Numbered from the stretch's first letter, positions 17,340 to 26,193 are shown. The stretch: 46,667 bases of DNA from an uncultured Prevotella sp. (GCA_946999045.1 CAMQBR010000014.1:1-46667); one strand, 5' to 3'. Made by a program: numbers and translations. The notes: a model not told the origin generated them from the letters alone.

Positions 17340-18368
17340 TTAGTTTTTTAGCTTCTTCTGTATTACTTTACCTATTGCCTGAATATGGCGAGTTTGTTTC
17401 GTAATATCCTCACGAAAAACGTTTATCTCGTTAAACAACTCGGCGGCAGCGTTTTGTATCATGTTAGGTTTGCGGCGACTCTTATCGCCATCAGCATTCA
17501 CAATCATATAGATACCCTTCTCCTTCAGTTCAACATCAATCTCTGTACCCGTCATCACGGGGTCGCCATCATAATGAATATATCCTGGCTTACTTCGCTT
17601 AATATGCAACTTTTTTGTTCTGAAAGTCTTAATCTTAGAACTCTTGTCTAACGTTTTGTTAAACATATCAATGCTAATTTGCGGTGCCTCAAGCAAATTA
17701 AATGGCTCCATGATAATTACATCCATCATACCATCGCTCATAGAAGCTTGCGGAGCAATAAACGCATTGTTGCCATACTGCGATGCATTGGCGCATGAAA
17801 CCAAGAATGCCTTGTATTTGTTAACCCCATTTTCGTCTGTAATCTCGTATGTTTCAGGCTTATACGATAATCCTTCCTCTAAAATACGTTGAGCATAAGT
17901 AATAGGGCCACGCTTACCACTCTCGGCAAATTTATGACTGATAAAAGCATCGAAGCCCATGCCACAAGTACAAAAGAACGGATAACCATTGATGACACCA
18001 TAATCAAGTTGGTGAATAACACATTTGTTAATAACCTCAATGGCTTTTTTAATGTTCATTGGCAAGAGTAAATGCCGTGCCAGTCCGTTGCCCGACCCAC
18101 AAGGTATAATACCCAATGCGGTATTAGAATGCACAATGGCACACGCCACCTCGTTCACAGTTCCATCGCCCCCGATAGCCACAACAATGTCAATGCCATC
18201 AGCTTTGGCTTGCATAGCTAACTCAGAAGCATGACCTGCATATTGTGTTGTAACTATTTCGTAATCAAATAGCTGCTTGCTGAGTACATTGTTAATGAGT
18301 ATTGGAATGTCGCTCTTGCTGCGTGTTCCCGATATGGGATTCATGATGAAGCGTATCTTCTTTTTCAT
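17340..18368 (-). CDS. DAGK/sphingosine-kinase-fold lipid kinase
   Basis: 342 aa, diacylglycerol kinase catalytic family (YegS/BmrU/LCB5-like). It shows MNPISGTRSK at 9-18, the nucleotide-binding GGDGT at 66-70 and GSGNGLARHL at 91-100. C-terminal beta-sandwich motifs include HYDGDPV. It transfers phosphate from ATP to a lipid hydroxyl at the inner membrane surface. The fold does not distinguish diacylglycerol from sphingoid bases or ceramide. It is divergent from serine palmitoyltransferase (213 bp apart), which makes a sphingoid or ceramide substrate worth considering. It has its own -7 box and terminator. Confidence 0.88.
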   Translation of the reverse strand: MKKKIRFIMNPISGTRSKSDIPILINNVLSKQLFDYEIVTTQYAGHASELAMQAKADGIDIVVAIGGDGTVNEVACAIVHSNTALGIIPCGSGNGLARHLLLPMNIKKAIEVINKCVIHQLDYGVINGYPFFCTCGMGFDAFISHKFAESGKRGPITYAQRILEEGLSYKPETYEITDENGVNKYKAFLVSCANASQYGNNAFIAPQASMSDGMMDVIIMEPFNLLEAPQISIDMFNKTLDKSSKIKTFRTKKLHIKRSKPGYIHYDGDPVMTGTEIDVELKEKGIYMIVNADGDKSRRKPNMIQNAAAELFNEINVFREDITKQTRHIQAIGKVIQKKLKN

Positions 18369-18395
18369 CTCTTTTATGGTATATTATGTGTTTTG

Positions 18396-18403
18396 CAAAT
18401 GTA
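18396..18403 (-). promoter_or_regulatory. -7 box of the lipid kinase gene
   Basis: The minus strand reads TACATTTG. ATTG (18424-18427) lies 20 bp upstream as a weak -33. The leader would be about 24 nt. Confidence 0.55.
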
Positions 18404-18496
18404 GTGCTTTTCATTTAATAACCCAATAGAGAGAAACGAAAAACGCAAAAATAAATATTTTTGGTTGCAAATAGAACAATATTGTGGAATAATTTA

Positions 18497-18504
18497 TATC
18501 TTTG
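18497..18504 (+). promoter_or_regulatory. -7 box of spt
   Basis: TATCTTTG matches TAnnTTTG. The transcript would have a ~73-nt leader containing a family A end fragment. Confidence 0.55.
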
Positions 18505-18522
18505 CAGTCTGTTATATGTTTA

Positions 18523-18549
18523 GGCTGGTTCTATAAATTACCACCATAC
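18523..18549 (+). repeat. Family A left-end fragment in the spt leader
   Basis: GGCTGGTTCTATAAATTACC followed by ACCATAC matches the left end of family A. The remainder of the element is missing. Confidence 0.7.
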
Positions 18550-18581
18550 ATAAAAAATCAAAGCTCAAAGTATATAAGTTT

Positions 18582-19763
18582 ATGGGACAATTACAAGAAA
18601 GATACAAACATTACCAAGAACCACAAAAGTACATGGCTGCAGGAGTTTATCCTTATTTTAGAGAGATAACGAGCAAGCAAGGCACAGAAGTAGAAATGGG
18701 CGGACACCAAGTGTTGATGTTCGGCTCGAATGCCTATACAGGACTAACAGGCGATGAGCGCGTAATAGCTGCTGCCAAGGCGGCATTAGACAAGTATGGC
18801 TCGGGGTGTGCTGGCAGTCGCTTTCTCAATGGAACACTGGATTTGCACGTGCAATTGGAGAAAGAGTTGGCAACCTTTGAAGGCAAGGATGATGCACTAT
18901 GCTTCTCTACAGGATTCTCTGTTAATCAAGGAGTATTGGCTGTTGTAGTGGGGCGTAACGACTATATTATTTGCGACGATCGCGACCATGCCAGTATTGT
19001 AGATGGACGGAGATTATCGTTTGCCACTCAACTACGATACAAGCATAATGATATGGCCGACCTTGAACGTATTTTACAAAAGCTTCCACACGATGCCGTG
19101 AAATTAATTGTAGTAGATGGAGTGTTCTCTATGGAAGGCGATTTGGCTAATTTACCTGTTATCATCGAACTGAAAAAAAAGTATAATTGTTCGGTGATGG
19201 TGGATGAGGCGCATGGCCTTGGCGTGTTTGGCAAGCAAGGCAGGGGCGTGTGCAACTACTTTGGTGTAACGGATAATGTTGACCTTATCATGGGAACTTT
19301 CTCAAAGAGCTTGGCCTCTGTGGGTGGATTTATAGCAGGTGATAAGGATACTATCAATTATCTTCGTCATAGTTGCAGAACTTATATCTTTAGTGCTTCT
19401 GATACGCCAGCAGCTACGGCTGCTGCTCGGGAAGCATTGCATATTATTCAGAACGAGCCAGAGCGCATTGAGCATCTTTGGAAAATTACAAATTATGCGC
19501 TCAAGCGTTTTAAGGAGGAGGGATTTGAAATTGGAGACACGCAGAGTCCTATCATCCCATTATATGTGCGTGATATTGATAAAACGTTTATGGTAACTAA
19601 GTTAGCCTTTGAGCATGGCGTGTTTATCAACCCTGTTATACCTCCTGCTTGTGCACCACAAGATACGTTGGTACGTTTTGCCTTAATGGCTACGCATACC
19701 ATAGAACAGGTAGAGAGAGGAGTGAGCATATTGAAAGATGTGTTTGAGAAAGTAAACCTCTAA
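18582..19763 (+). CDS. spt: Serine palmitoyltransferase
   Basis: A 393-aa PLP-dependent alpha-oxoamine synthase joining serine and a long-chain acyl-CoA to make 3-ketosphinganine, the first step of sphingolipid synthesis. Visible motifs are CFSTGFSVNQG, DDRDHASIVDGRR, VDEAHGLGVFG and the PLP lysine K242 in GTFSKSLAS. The N-terminal stretch (YPYFREI, GTEVEMGG, MFGSNAYTGLTGDERV, YGSGCAGSRFLNGT) is what I recall from characterised Bacteroides and Porphyromonas Spt rather than from KBL or BioF. The neighbouring divergent lipid kinase fits a sphingolipid context. Confidence 0.93.
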   Translation: MGQLQERYKHYQEPQKYMAAGVYPYFREITSKQGTEVEMGGHQVLMFGSNAYTGLTGDERVIAAAKAALDKYGSGCAGSRFLNGTLDLHVQLEKELATFEGKDDALCFSTGFSVNQGVLAVVVGRNDYIICDDRDHASIVDGRRLSFATQLRYKHNDMADLERILQKLPHDAVKLIVVDGVFSMEGDLANLPVIIELKKKYNCSVMVDEAHGLGVFGKQGRGVCNYFGVTDNVDLIMGTFSKSLASVGGFIAGDKDTINYLRHSCRTYIFSASDTPAATAAAREALHIIQNEPERIEHLWKITNYALKRFKEEGFEIGDTQSPIIPLYVRDIDKTFMVTKLAFEHGVFINPVIPPACAPQDTLVRFALMATHTIEQVERGVSILKDVFEKVNL

Positions 19764-19863
19764 CCCCTGAAGCTTCACCCCCCCCCTTGCCCATTTCTAA
19801 AATGGAGGAGCGTATTTAGACTTCTTGCGGTATGCAAATGCGTTTTCTTTTCATATTTTATAA

Positions 19864-19921
19864 GGCAGGTTCTATAAAAAAGTTTTTCTTATCTGTTGGG
19901 AGCTTATTTATAGAACCGCCC
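19864..19921. repeat. Short family A element
   Basis: GGCAGGTTCTATAA at the left and TTATAGAACCGCCC at the right form inverted ends around about 30 bp. The spt-small ORF intergenic region (19764-20426) is almost entirely repeat sequence. Confidence 0.7.
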
Positions 19922-19966
19922 TTTATAGAAAACGGCTTTGCCTTAGCAATACAAACAACTTTTATA

Positions 19967-20020
19967 GGCTGGCTCTATAAATTTACTCACAATATACGGT
20001 GGTAATTTATAGACCCAGCC
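19967..20020. repeat. Short family A element
   Basis: GGCTGGCTCTATAAATTTAC and GGTAATTTATAGACCCAGCC form inverted ends. This 54-bp form resembles those at 299-337 and 11584-11633. Confidence 0.75.
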
Positions 20021-20144
20021 TATAAACTTAGGGGTGTAACGCACGTTTACACAATCTCCATGCCTTTGTACTACAATCTGCATGAGATTGCAGGGCTATT
20101 TGCATGGGTTTGAGGGGAAAACTCAATGAGATTATTTCTTTTAT

Positions 20145-20255
20145 GGGTGGTTCTATCAGTTAGCTTTGACAGATTGTGCGACTATTTTTTTTTGAGGTCA
20201 ATTTGTTTGTGAGTGAAGAAGTATAGCGAGCTATACTCCTGAACGAACAAGCAAA
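20145..20255 (-). repeat. Family A half element, reverse orientation
   Basis: It begins GGGTGGTTCTATCAGTTAGC and continues as the inverse of the right end of the full copies, through the central hairpin (GTATAGC-GA-GCTATAC). It is then truncated and fused directly to a family B repeat. Confidence 0.75.
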
Positions 20256-20302
20256 GCCCCTACGCTATACTATGTCGCCCCTTCAGGGCTTGCAGCGCAC
20301 AC
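20256..20302 (-). repeat. Family B repeat
   Basis: On the minus strand it reads GTGTGCGCTGCAAGCCCTGA, then AGGGGCGACATAGTATAGCG and TAGGGGC. Related copies are at 32343-32400, 43376-43431 and 46265-46283. Confidence 0.65.
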
Positions 20303-20389
20303 GCATACATCATCTGTGGGTAAGAAATATTTACTACGAGCGAGAAAGTTAATTTTTTTCAAAATATATGCCCTTACACATAATTTATA

Positions 20390-20397
20390 TACTTTTG
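20390..20397 (+). promoter_or_regulatory. -7 box upstream of the 72-aa gene and porin
   Basis: TACTTTTG matches TAnnTTTG and sits about 30 bp upstream of the ATG at 20427. No consensus -33 is present. Confidence 0.55.
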
Positions 20398-20426
20398 CAA
20401 AAGTATTGATATATAAACAAATAAAA

Positions 20427-20645
20427 ATGTTAGAAAATTATTTGCGAAGAAAAAACCACATAGGAAACAAACAACCCGATAGATTTTTTAAGTTGCGTAA
20501 CATCCTGAATATTATTTTTATGATAGGAGCTGTTGTGGGCGTGATATTATACTTTATTTCACAAACAGAAACACTTGGCATCTTAGTTATTATCACTGCT
20601 ATGTTTTTTAAGATGGCAGAATGCAGTCTTCGCTTTTTACATTAA
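20427..20645 (+). CDS. Small two-helix membrane protein of unknown function
   Basis: 72 aa, not recognised. A basic N-terminus (MLENYLRRKN...FFKLR) precedes two predicted membrane helices near 24-44 and 49-63. The open frame extends upstream to a GTG at 20316, but the -7 box at 20390 puts the first plausible start at the ATG at 20427. Its stop codon overlaps the porin start as TAATG, so the two are translationally coupled and this protein may assist or be co-regulated with the porin. That is inferred from position only. Confidence 0.65.
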   Translation: MLENYLRRKNHIGNKQPDRFFKLRNILNIIFMIGAVVGVILYFISQTETLGILVIITAMFFKMAECSLRFLH

Positions 20646-22948
20646 TGATACGATATTTACTTTCAATTATATTTATATGGATAGCTCTCAATGGTTCGGC
20701 ACAGTTGAGAAGCGGTAAAGTGATGGATTCTGGCAGAGAATCTTCTGCCAATATAAACCAGCAAAAAGATTCTACCAGCGATAACAAAGAAATACCCAAA
20801 GGCATAAAAGTGTGGACTATTGATGAGAGGTTTGGCGACATTACTCCTGCCATACCCGATACACTATCGTATATGTACAACAATAGTATTTTTACATCGG
20901 GTATGCGAGGTGAATACAACTATCTGGGCAATTTAGGCGCACCACGCATTAGCAGACTATTCTTAAATCGCTACCGCAATGATGAGCAGTTTATCTTTAC
21001 TCAGCCATACGATTATTTTATAGTACCCATTGAGCAGTTTCGTTTTACCAACACGCTGTCGCCTATTACAAACTTAACATATAATACGGCAGGTAACAAG
21101 TCTAATGGCGAAGATCATTTATTGGCTAAGTTTGCCGTAAATGCAGGCAAACGTATAGGGGTAGGGTTTATAGCCGACTATCTATACGGTAGGGGTTTTT
21201 ATGCCAATCAGGCATCATCTCATGTAAACTTTACGCTGTATGGTTCGTATTTGGGCGAACGTTATCAAGCACACTTGCGCTTTACAACCAATCATCAGAA
21301 GATAGCAGAGAATGGAGGTATCACAGATGATAAATTTATTACCAATCCAGAGAGCTTTGATGATAATTATCAGTCGAACGAAATTCCTACAGTATTGGAA
21401 GAGAACTGGAATAGAAACAATCATCAACACATCTTTTTAACGCATCGTTATAGCTTTGGGTTTCATAGAAAGGTGCATATGACACCCGAAGAGATGAAGG
21501 CAAAGAAATTTGCAATGCAGTCAAAACAGCAACAAGATGAGCATAAAAAAAACGGGGAGAATGGTAATAAAAAGAAGAATAAAAAAGGAGAGAAAAACAA
21601 TGAGGTAGCAGCTGGAAGGCCCGATAATGCGGTGATAGCGGGTGTAGAACCTAAGGCAGAGTATACCACGGGTAGCCCTCGTATTGCAGTGAAGGGTAAG
21701 CAGGTGGCAGATAGTATATTAGCTAAAGCAAAGAAGGAAAAAACAGAAACAGAATGGATGAAAACGGAGTATGTACCAGTAACGAGTTTTATACATACAC
21801 TAAAGTTTGATAGCTACGAGCGTATTTATCAGGCTTATAAGATACCTAAACAGTATTATGCACATACCTATCCGATAAGTAGAACGTATGCAGGCGACTC
21901 TATTTATGATGCAACTAAGTATTTTCGTCTTCGTAACTCCTTTGCTATATCTTTACTCGAAGGGTTTAACAAATGGGCAAAAGCAGGATTGAAGGCTTAT
22001 GCTACGCATGAGTTCAGGCATTTTACCTTACCCGATAGTGTAAGTGGTAACAATGTTTTTAATGAGAATTCGGTGCTGGTAGGCGGACAATTGAGCAAGA
22101 CGCAAGGTAAAACCTTACACTATACGGTTACAGGCGAATTAGGTGTTGTGGGGAAAGATATGGGGAAGATAGACATCAATGCACATGCCGATCTTAACTT
22201 TAAATGGTTGGGTGATACCTTACAACTGGCTGTACAAGGTTTCTTTCGCCGATATAATCCTACATTCTATTATCGTCATTATCATAGCAAACATGCTTGG
22301 TGGGACGATGATGAGCTGGGGGCTACAACGCATACTCGCATGGAGGGCTTATTGAGTTATGCTAGAACCAATACCGCCTTGCGTATAGCTGTAGACGAGC
22401 TAACTAATTACACTTATTTTGCTCAAACATACGATATAACAAATAACTACAAGCGAATAGGTACGCAAGTAGCAGTACGAAGAAGTAAAACTCCTATTAA
22501 TGTACTTACCTTGTCATTGGCTCAGAATGTGGCATGGGGGGCTTTACATTGGGCGACTGTTGCAACATTTCAGAACTCAGCTATACAGCGTGCTTTGCCC
22601 TTGCCTAAGTTTAATGTGTATAGCAATTTATTTCTTAGATTTAAGATAGCAAAAGTTCTTCACTGCGATATGGGTGCAGATGTAAGGTATTTTACAAAGT
22701 ATGAGGCATCTGATTATAGTCCGGCTTTGGGACAGTTTGTGGTACAAGAAAACAAACAACCTATAGAGCTGGGTAACTATCCTATTGTTAATGTGTATGC
22801 AAACTTCTTGTTACGTCAAACTCGTTTTTTCATTATGTATACGCATATCAATGAGGGTAAGGGTACTCGTAACAGCTTCCTTGTTCCTCATTATCCTATT
22901 AATGAAAAGATGTTACGGTTTGGATTAAGCTGGAACTTCTTTAATTAA
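20645..22948 (+). CDS. Putative outer-membrane porin (Porin_10-type)
   Basis: 767 aa from the ATG at 20645, chosen because it overlaps the previous stop (TAATG) and opens a clean signal peptide (hydrophobic 3-15, likely cut after Ala19, GSA-Q). An upstream ATG at 20621 would add 8 residues. The mature protein is rich in alternating beta strands and aromatic residues and ends in FN, as expected for an outer-membrane barrel. It resembles the Bacteroidota putative porin family (Porin_10). Residues of about 290-325 form a Lys/Asn/Gln-rich low-complexity insert. It may pass small solutes; substrates are unknown. A strong bidirectional terminator follows. Confidence 0.82.
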   Translation: MIRYLLSIIFIWIALNGSAQLRSGKVMDSGRESSANINQQKDSTSDNKEIPKGIKVWTIDERFGDITPAIPDTLSYMYNNSIFTSGMRGEYNYLGNLGAPRISRLFLNRYRNDEQFIFTQPYDYFIVPIEQFRFTNTLSPITNLTYNTAGNKSNGEDHLLAKFAVNAGKRIGVGFIADYLYGRGFYANQASSHVNFTLYGSYLGERYQAHLRFTTNHQKIAENGGITDDKFITNPESFDDNYQSNEIPTVLEENWNRNNHQHIFLTHRYSFGFHRKVHMTPEEMKAKKFAMQSKQQQDEHKKNGENGNKKKNKKGEKNNEVAAGRPDNAVIAGVEPKAEYTTGSPRIAVKGKQVADSILAKAKKEKTETEWMKTEYVPVTSFIHTLKFDSYERIYQAYKIPKQYYAHTYPISRTYAGDSIYDATKYFRLRNSFAISLLEGFNKWAKAGLKAYATHEFRHFTLPDSVSGNNVFNENSVLVGGQLSKTQGKTLHYTVTGELGVVGKDMGKIDINAHADLNFKWLGDTLQLAVQGFFRRYNPTFYYRHYHSKHAWWDDDELGATTHTRMEGLLSYARTNTALRIAVDELTNYTYFAQTYDITNNYKRIGTQVAVRRSKTPINVLTLSLAQNVAWGALHWATVATFQNSAIQRALPLPKFNVYSNLFLRFKIAKVLHCDMGADVRYFTKYEASDYSPALGQFVVQENKQPIELGNYPIVNVYANFLLRQTRFFIMYTHINEGKGTRNSFLVPHYPINEKMLRFGLSWNFFN

Positions 22949-22989
22949 TTTGTGATGAATAATGTGAAAATTATTACATTGGCTAAAAA

Positions 22990-23050
22990 AAAGTACAAAA
23001 AGCAAATAGCTCAAGGTGATTGTCTTGGGCTATTTGCTTTTTGTACTTTT
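22990..23050. terminator. Bidirectional terminator between porin and HAD gene
   Basis: A 26-bp stem (22990-23015 with 23024-23049, one G-T pair) around an 8-nt loop. It has A-rich sequence on the left and T-rich on the right, between convergent genes. A C-rich/G-rich family C fragment follows at about 23108-23135. Confidence 0.9.
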
Positions 23051-23173
23051 AGGTTGTAAGAGAGAGAGTTTGCTCAATGTAACCCCTCTATAAATTAACT
23101 AACTTTGTATAGCCCCTCTCCGTTGTGGTGGGGGGGATAGGTATAATATAGAGAGTTGAGAGAGAGTTGTTAT

Positions 23174-23611
23174 TTACCAACTCCACCAATGTTTCTTGCG
23201 GTGAGGAGCATTTTGTGATAATGTTTGTTGCTGAATAGCCTCTCGTATAATATCGTGGATTGTTTTATGATCGTGGATAATATGATAAATCTGCCCCCAA
23301 TCAAGCATACCACCTACCATACGGTCGTCAATAAACATATCAGCCTTAAGCTTTCGGGAATAATGTTTACTGCTTTGAGAAGCATTCTCCTCAGGATAAT
23401 CTTTATTAACGGCATAAAACTCTACTCCACGCTCCTTGCACCAGTTAACAGCATCTTGCAAGAGTTTGCCTTCGCGTACGCTCCACAAGATAAGTAGGTG
23501 TTGCTCTTTGATAAGCATCTTAAGCGTATCAATTGCAAAAGGTATCTCTTTGCCTATCTTTGGATATTTGTTTTCTGCTATTGTTCCATCAAAATCTACT
23601 GCTATGGTCAT
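23174..23611 (-). CDS. HAD-superfamily hydrolase (BT0820-like)
   Basis: 145 aa. The HAD nucleophile motif DFDGT has Asp6 and Asp8, and the C-terminal acidic pair D95-D96 is in FIDDRM. The lysine motif II/III region is short, as in small cap-less HAD phosphatases. It resembles the small Bacteroidota BT0820-type hydrolases of unknown substrate. The C-terminus is His/Trp-rich (HRKKHWWSW). It lies downstream of the tyrosine kinase gene on the same strand, separated by a terminator-like hairpin, so co-transcription is doubtful. Confidence 0.78.
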   Translation of the reverse strand: MTIAVDFDGTIAENKYPKIGKEIPFAIDTLKMLIKEQHLLILWSVREGKLLQDAVNWCKERGVEFYAVNKDYPEENASQSSKHYSRKLKADMFIDDRMVGGMLDWGQIYHIIHDHKTIHDIIREAIQQQTLSQNAPHRKKHWWSW

Positions 23612-23638
23612 ATCTGTTTATCCTTTCTATATATAAAA

Positions 23639-23676
23639 AAGAAGGTTCTATAATAGAATTTATATAGAACCAACTT
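23639..23676 (-). terminator. Terminator of the tyrosine kinase gene
   Basis: On the minus strand, GGTTCTATA and TATAGAACC (perfect 9 bp, extended by AAG/CTT) are followed by TTCTTTTTT. The stem equals the tip of the family A ends, so it may be a domesticated repeat end. Confidence 0.7.
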
Positions 23677-23682
23677 TTTAAA

Positions 23683-26193
23683 TTATCGTTTGATAGAAGT
23701 ATCATTTTCATCTCCATAGTGGCTCTTAACATAATTTTCGTAAGACCCATACGAGCCATAGCTACCGTATGCACCGTATTTTTTGTATATGCCATACTTA
23801 CCATAATGACCATAACGCCCATATCTTCCGTATTTGCCATAGCCGTAATAGTAGCCATACTTTTTCTTAGACATATCAATGCCGTTGATAAGAATTGCTA
23901 CTTGGGGTAACTTTTTCTCTTCGGCCAGCTCGTTAACCATTTGTAAGCTATCTTTTGGTGTATAGTCGGCACGACATGTATATACAGTACAGTTGGCTAC
24001 TCTACTAATTTGTAAAGTATCAGTAACCAATCCTACAGGTGCCGTATCGAGCAAGATGTAGTCGTAATGTTCTTTTAACTGATTGATGATTGTATCCAAA
24101 GTAGGACGAGCCAATAGCTCTGTTGGGTTAGGAGGAATAGGTCCCACCATTAGTAAATCAAGATGATTGTTGATACCTGAAGGAACCATTTGTGATTGTA
24201 TCTGTTCCCATGTAGGATCTTCTTTTGTTAACAACATCGTAATACCGTGGTGATGATCGTTAATCTCAAAGAGCTCTGCCAAACGAGGTTTACGAATATC
24301 TAAACCAACCAGAACAATCTTCTTTCCTAACAAAGAAAAACTTACAGCGAGGTTGGCTGCGTTAAAGGTTTTACCCTCTCCAGAAATAGAGGAAGTAAAC
24401 ATAATAACTTTTTCTTCTGGTTTCAGCATAAACTGCAAATTGGTACGCATACTTCGGAAGATTTCAGCCATTTGATTGTTTTGATTCTCGTGTACTACAA
24501 TATCAGCCTTTGTCTTTGCAGAATCGTTTGCAATAGCTACATCGGCAATGATAGGCAATTTTGTAAGACGAGCTACATCGTCATGCCCTTCAATCTTATA
24601 TCTAAAGAATTGAATAATAAAGAGAATTAATGATGGAAAGGCTAAAGCTATTATAAGGGCTATGAGTATAATGGAAGTTCTATTAGGGCTTACTTGTCCG
24701 TCAAATGCAGGGGCATCTATTAATGTTCCTTTATCGGCAGTGGATGCCAAAGAGATAGAGTTTTCCTCGCGTTTTTGTAACAACATTAAGTACAAGCCCG
24801 ATTTAACATCTTGCTGCCGACCTATTTGTGTAAGCATTCGCTCTTGTTCAGGGCTTTGAGAAACTTGCCCTTGATATTTTCCGTATTGTGAAGCAACACT
24901 GTTACGTTGAATTTGTAACCCCTTTTTGGCTTGTTTCATAGCTTGGTGAATGCTGTTATTCAAGTCGTCTAACTGTGATGTTAAAGGGGTAACCGTAGGA
25001 GAAGACTCTGATGCGCTACGCAATAATCGGTTACGTAGCAAGGCTATTTCGTTGTATTTGTTAATCAAATTATTCACGGTTGGGTCTGATATACCTACGT
25101 TAGCTGGCAATGTTTCATACTTTCCACTTTTTGCCATGCTTTCTTGCACATTATTAATTAAAGCCACTTGCGTGTTAGCTTCGGCTAATTTCTGGTCATA
25201 TTCATTGGCATTTGACATAGCTTGGGCTGCGTTGTCCTCTTGGTTAACTACCCCATTGCGTTTTTTGTAGCTCTCTAATGCACCTTCGGTAGAGCCTAAT
25301 TCTGCACTAATTTTCTCCAAACGGTTGTTGATGAAAGCCTCTGTATTATGGGCTATCTCGTTCTTATCCATGTTAGCCTGTCGGTTGTAGCAAATAACAA
25401 GCTGGCGAAGATAATCTTGTGCACGTTCAGGATTTTCGTCTTGAAGTGTTAACACGGCTATACTTGTACTCATAGATTTTTGTGCAACTGTAAAAGAACT
25501 TCTGAATTTAGCACCCATAGCTTTAGGAGAAACAATCATAACTTTTAAGGTTTGTCCGTCTTTCATCGCAGGTGTATTATTTGTTATGAAAGATAAAATA
25601 CCCGATTTGGTAGCAATTGTTGTAGGAAGCGTGCTTATTTTCTTATTTATTTGATAAGAAGTGCCGTTAGCATAATAGTCGCCCGTAATGTGATAAGCAT
25701 TGGCCTCACGTTTGATGTCTAAATTGATAGGTGAAACAAGTTTGTCAAGATGTGCAGGGTCTAAATCTACACTAATAGGCTGAGTTTTGTATATTAACTG
25801 ATCTTTTACCTTACCTTCGGTATTATAAATAACGTATAACTTTAAGTCTTTTACGGCTTGTTCGGCTAAAGTTAATGAAGATACAATCTCCATTTCGTTA
25901 TTAATACCAGCCGAATTATTCATCAAGCCTAATGTTGAAGTGTTAAGAGAGCTGTAGCTTCCTCTGCGAGCTCTACCAGTATCATCGTCTTTAATAAGCA
26001 TTTTGGCTGATGCTTGATAGATAGGTGTGGTATATCTAAGATAAATGGCCACAATGCCGAGACAAATAATTAATGACAAGATAAACCATTTCCAATTAAG
26101 CACTAACGTGGTGTAAATGGTTTGAAAATAGAAGAAAGGGGTTTCTTGTCTTTCTTCGTTATTCATCAATTCTTGAATATTGTTATCTTCCAT
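23683..26193 (-). CDS. Wzc-like polysaccharide co-polymerase / BY-type tyrosine kinase
   Basis: An 836-aa inner-membrane protein that controls export and chain length of capsular or exopolysaccharide. TM1 is near 34-54, then a periplasmic Wzz-type domain with a long coiled coil (about 280-440), then TM2 near 505-530. The cytoplasmic kinase has Walker A SGEGKT with K608, Walker A' VLVGLDIRKPR, and Walker B ILLDTAP with D716. The C-terminal tyrosine cluster is extreme: residues 779-826 hold 18 tyrosines in YG-x repeats. It starts 45 bp after rfbA and is probably co-transcribed with it. Other capsule genes are not in the window, notably the outer-membrane Wza-type exporter. Confidence 0.93.
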   Translation of the reverse strand: MEDNNIQELMNNEERQETPFFYFQTIYTTLVLNWKWFILSLIICLGIVAIYLRYTTPIYQASAKMLIKDDDTGRARRGSYSSLNTSTLGLMNNSAGINNEMEIVSSLTLAEQAVKDLKLYVIYNTEGKVKDQLIYKTQPISVDLDPAHLDKLVSPINLDIKREANAYHITGDYYANGTSYQINKKISTLPTTIATKSGILSFITNNTPAMKDGQTLKVMIVSPKAMGAKFRSSFTVAQKSMSTSIAVLTLQDENPERAQDYLRQLVICYNRQANMDKNEIAHNTEAFINNRLEKISAELGSTEGALESYKKRNGVVNQEDNAAQAMSNANEYDQKLAEANTQVALINNVQESMAKSGKYETLPANVGISDPTVNNLINKYNEIALLRNRLLRSASESSPTVTPLTSQLDDLNNSIHQAMKQAKKGLQIQRNSVASQYGKYQGQVSQSPEQERMLTQIGRQQDVKSGLYLMLLQKREENSISLASTADKGTLIDAPAFDGQVSPNRTSIILIALIIALAFPSLILFIIQFFRYKIEGHDDVARLTKLPIIADVAIANDSAKTKADIVVHENQNNQMAEIFRSMRTNLQFMLKPEEKVIMFTSSISGEGKTFNAANLAVSFSLLGKKIVLVGLDIRKPRLAELFEINDHHHGITMLLTKEDPTWEQIQSQMVPSGINNHLDLLMVGPIPPNPTELLARPTLDTIINQLKEHYDYILLDTAPVGLVTDTLQISRVANCTVYTCRADYTPKDSLQMVNELAEEKKLPQVAILINGIDMSKKKYGYYYGYGKYGRYGRYGHYGKYGIYKKYGAYGSYGSYGSYENYVKSHYGDENDTSIKR

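Noticed and set aside
20316..20426. GTG-initiated extension of the 72-aa membrane protein
   Set aside because: The -7 box at 20390-20397 lies inside it, and the ATG at 20427 is well placed.
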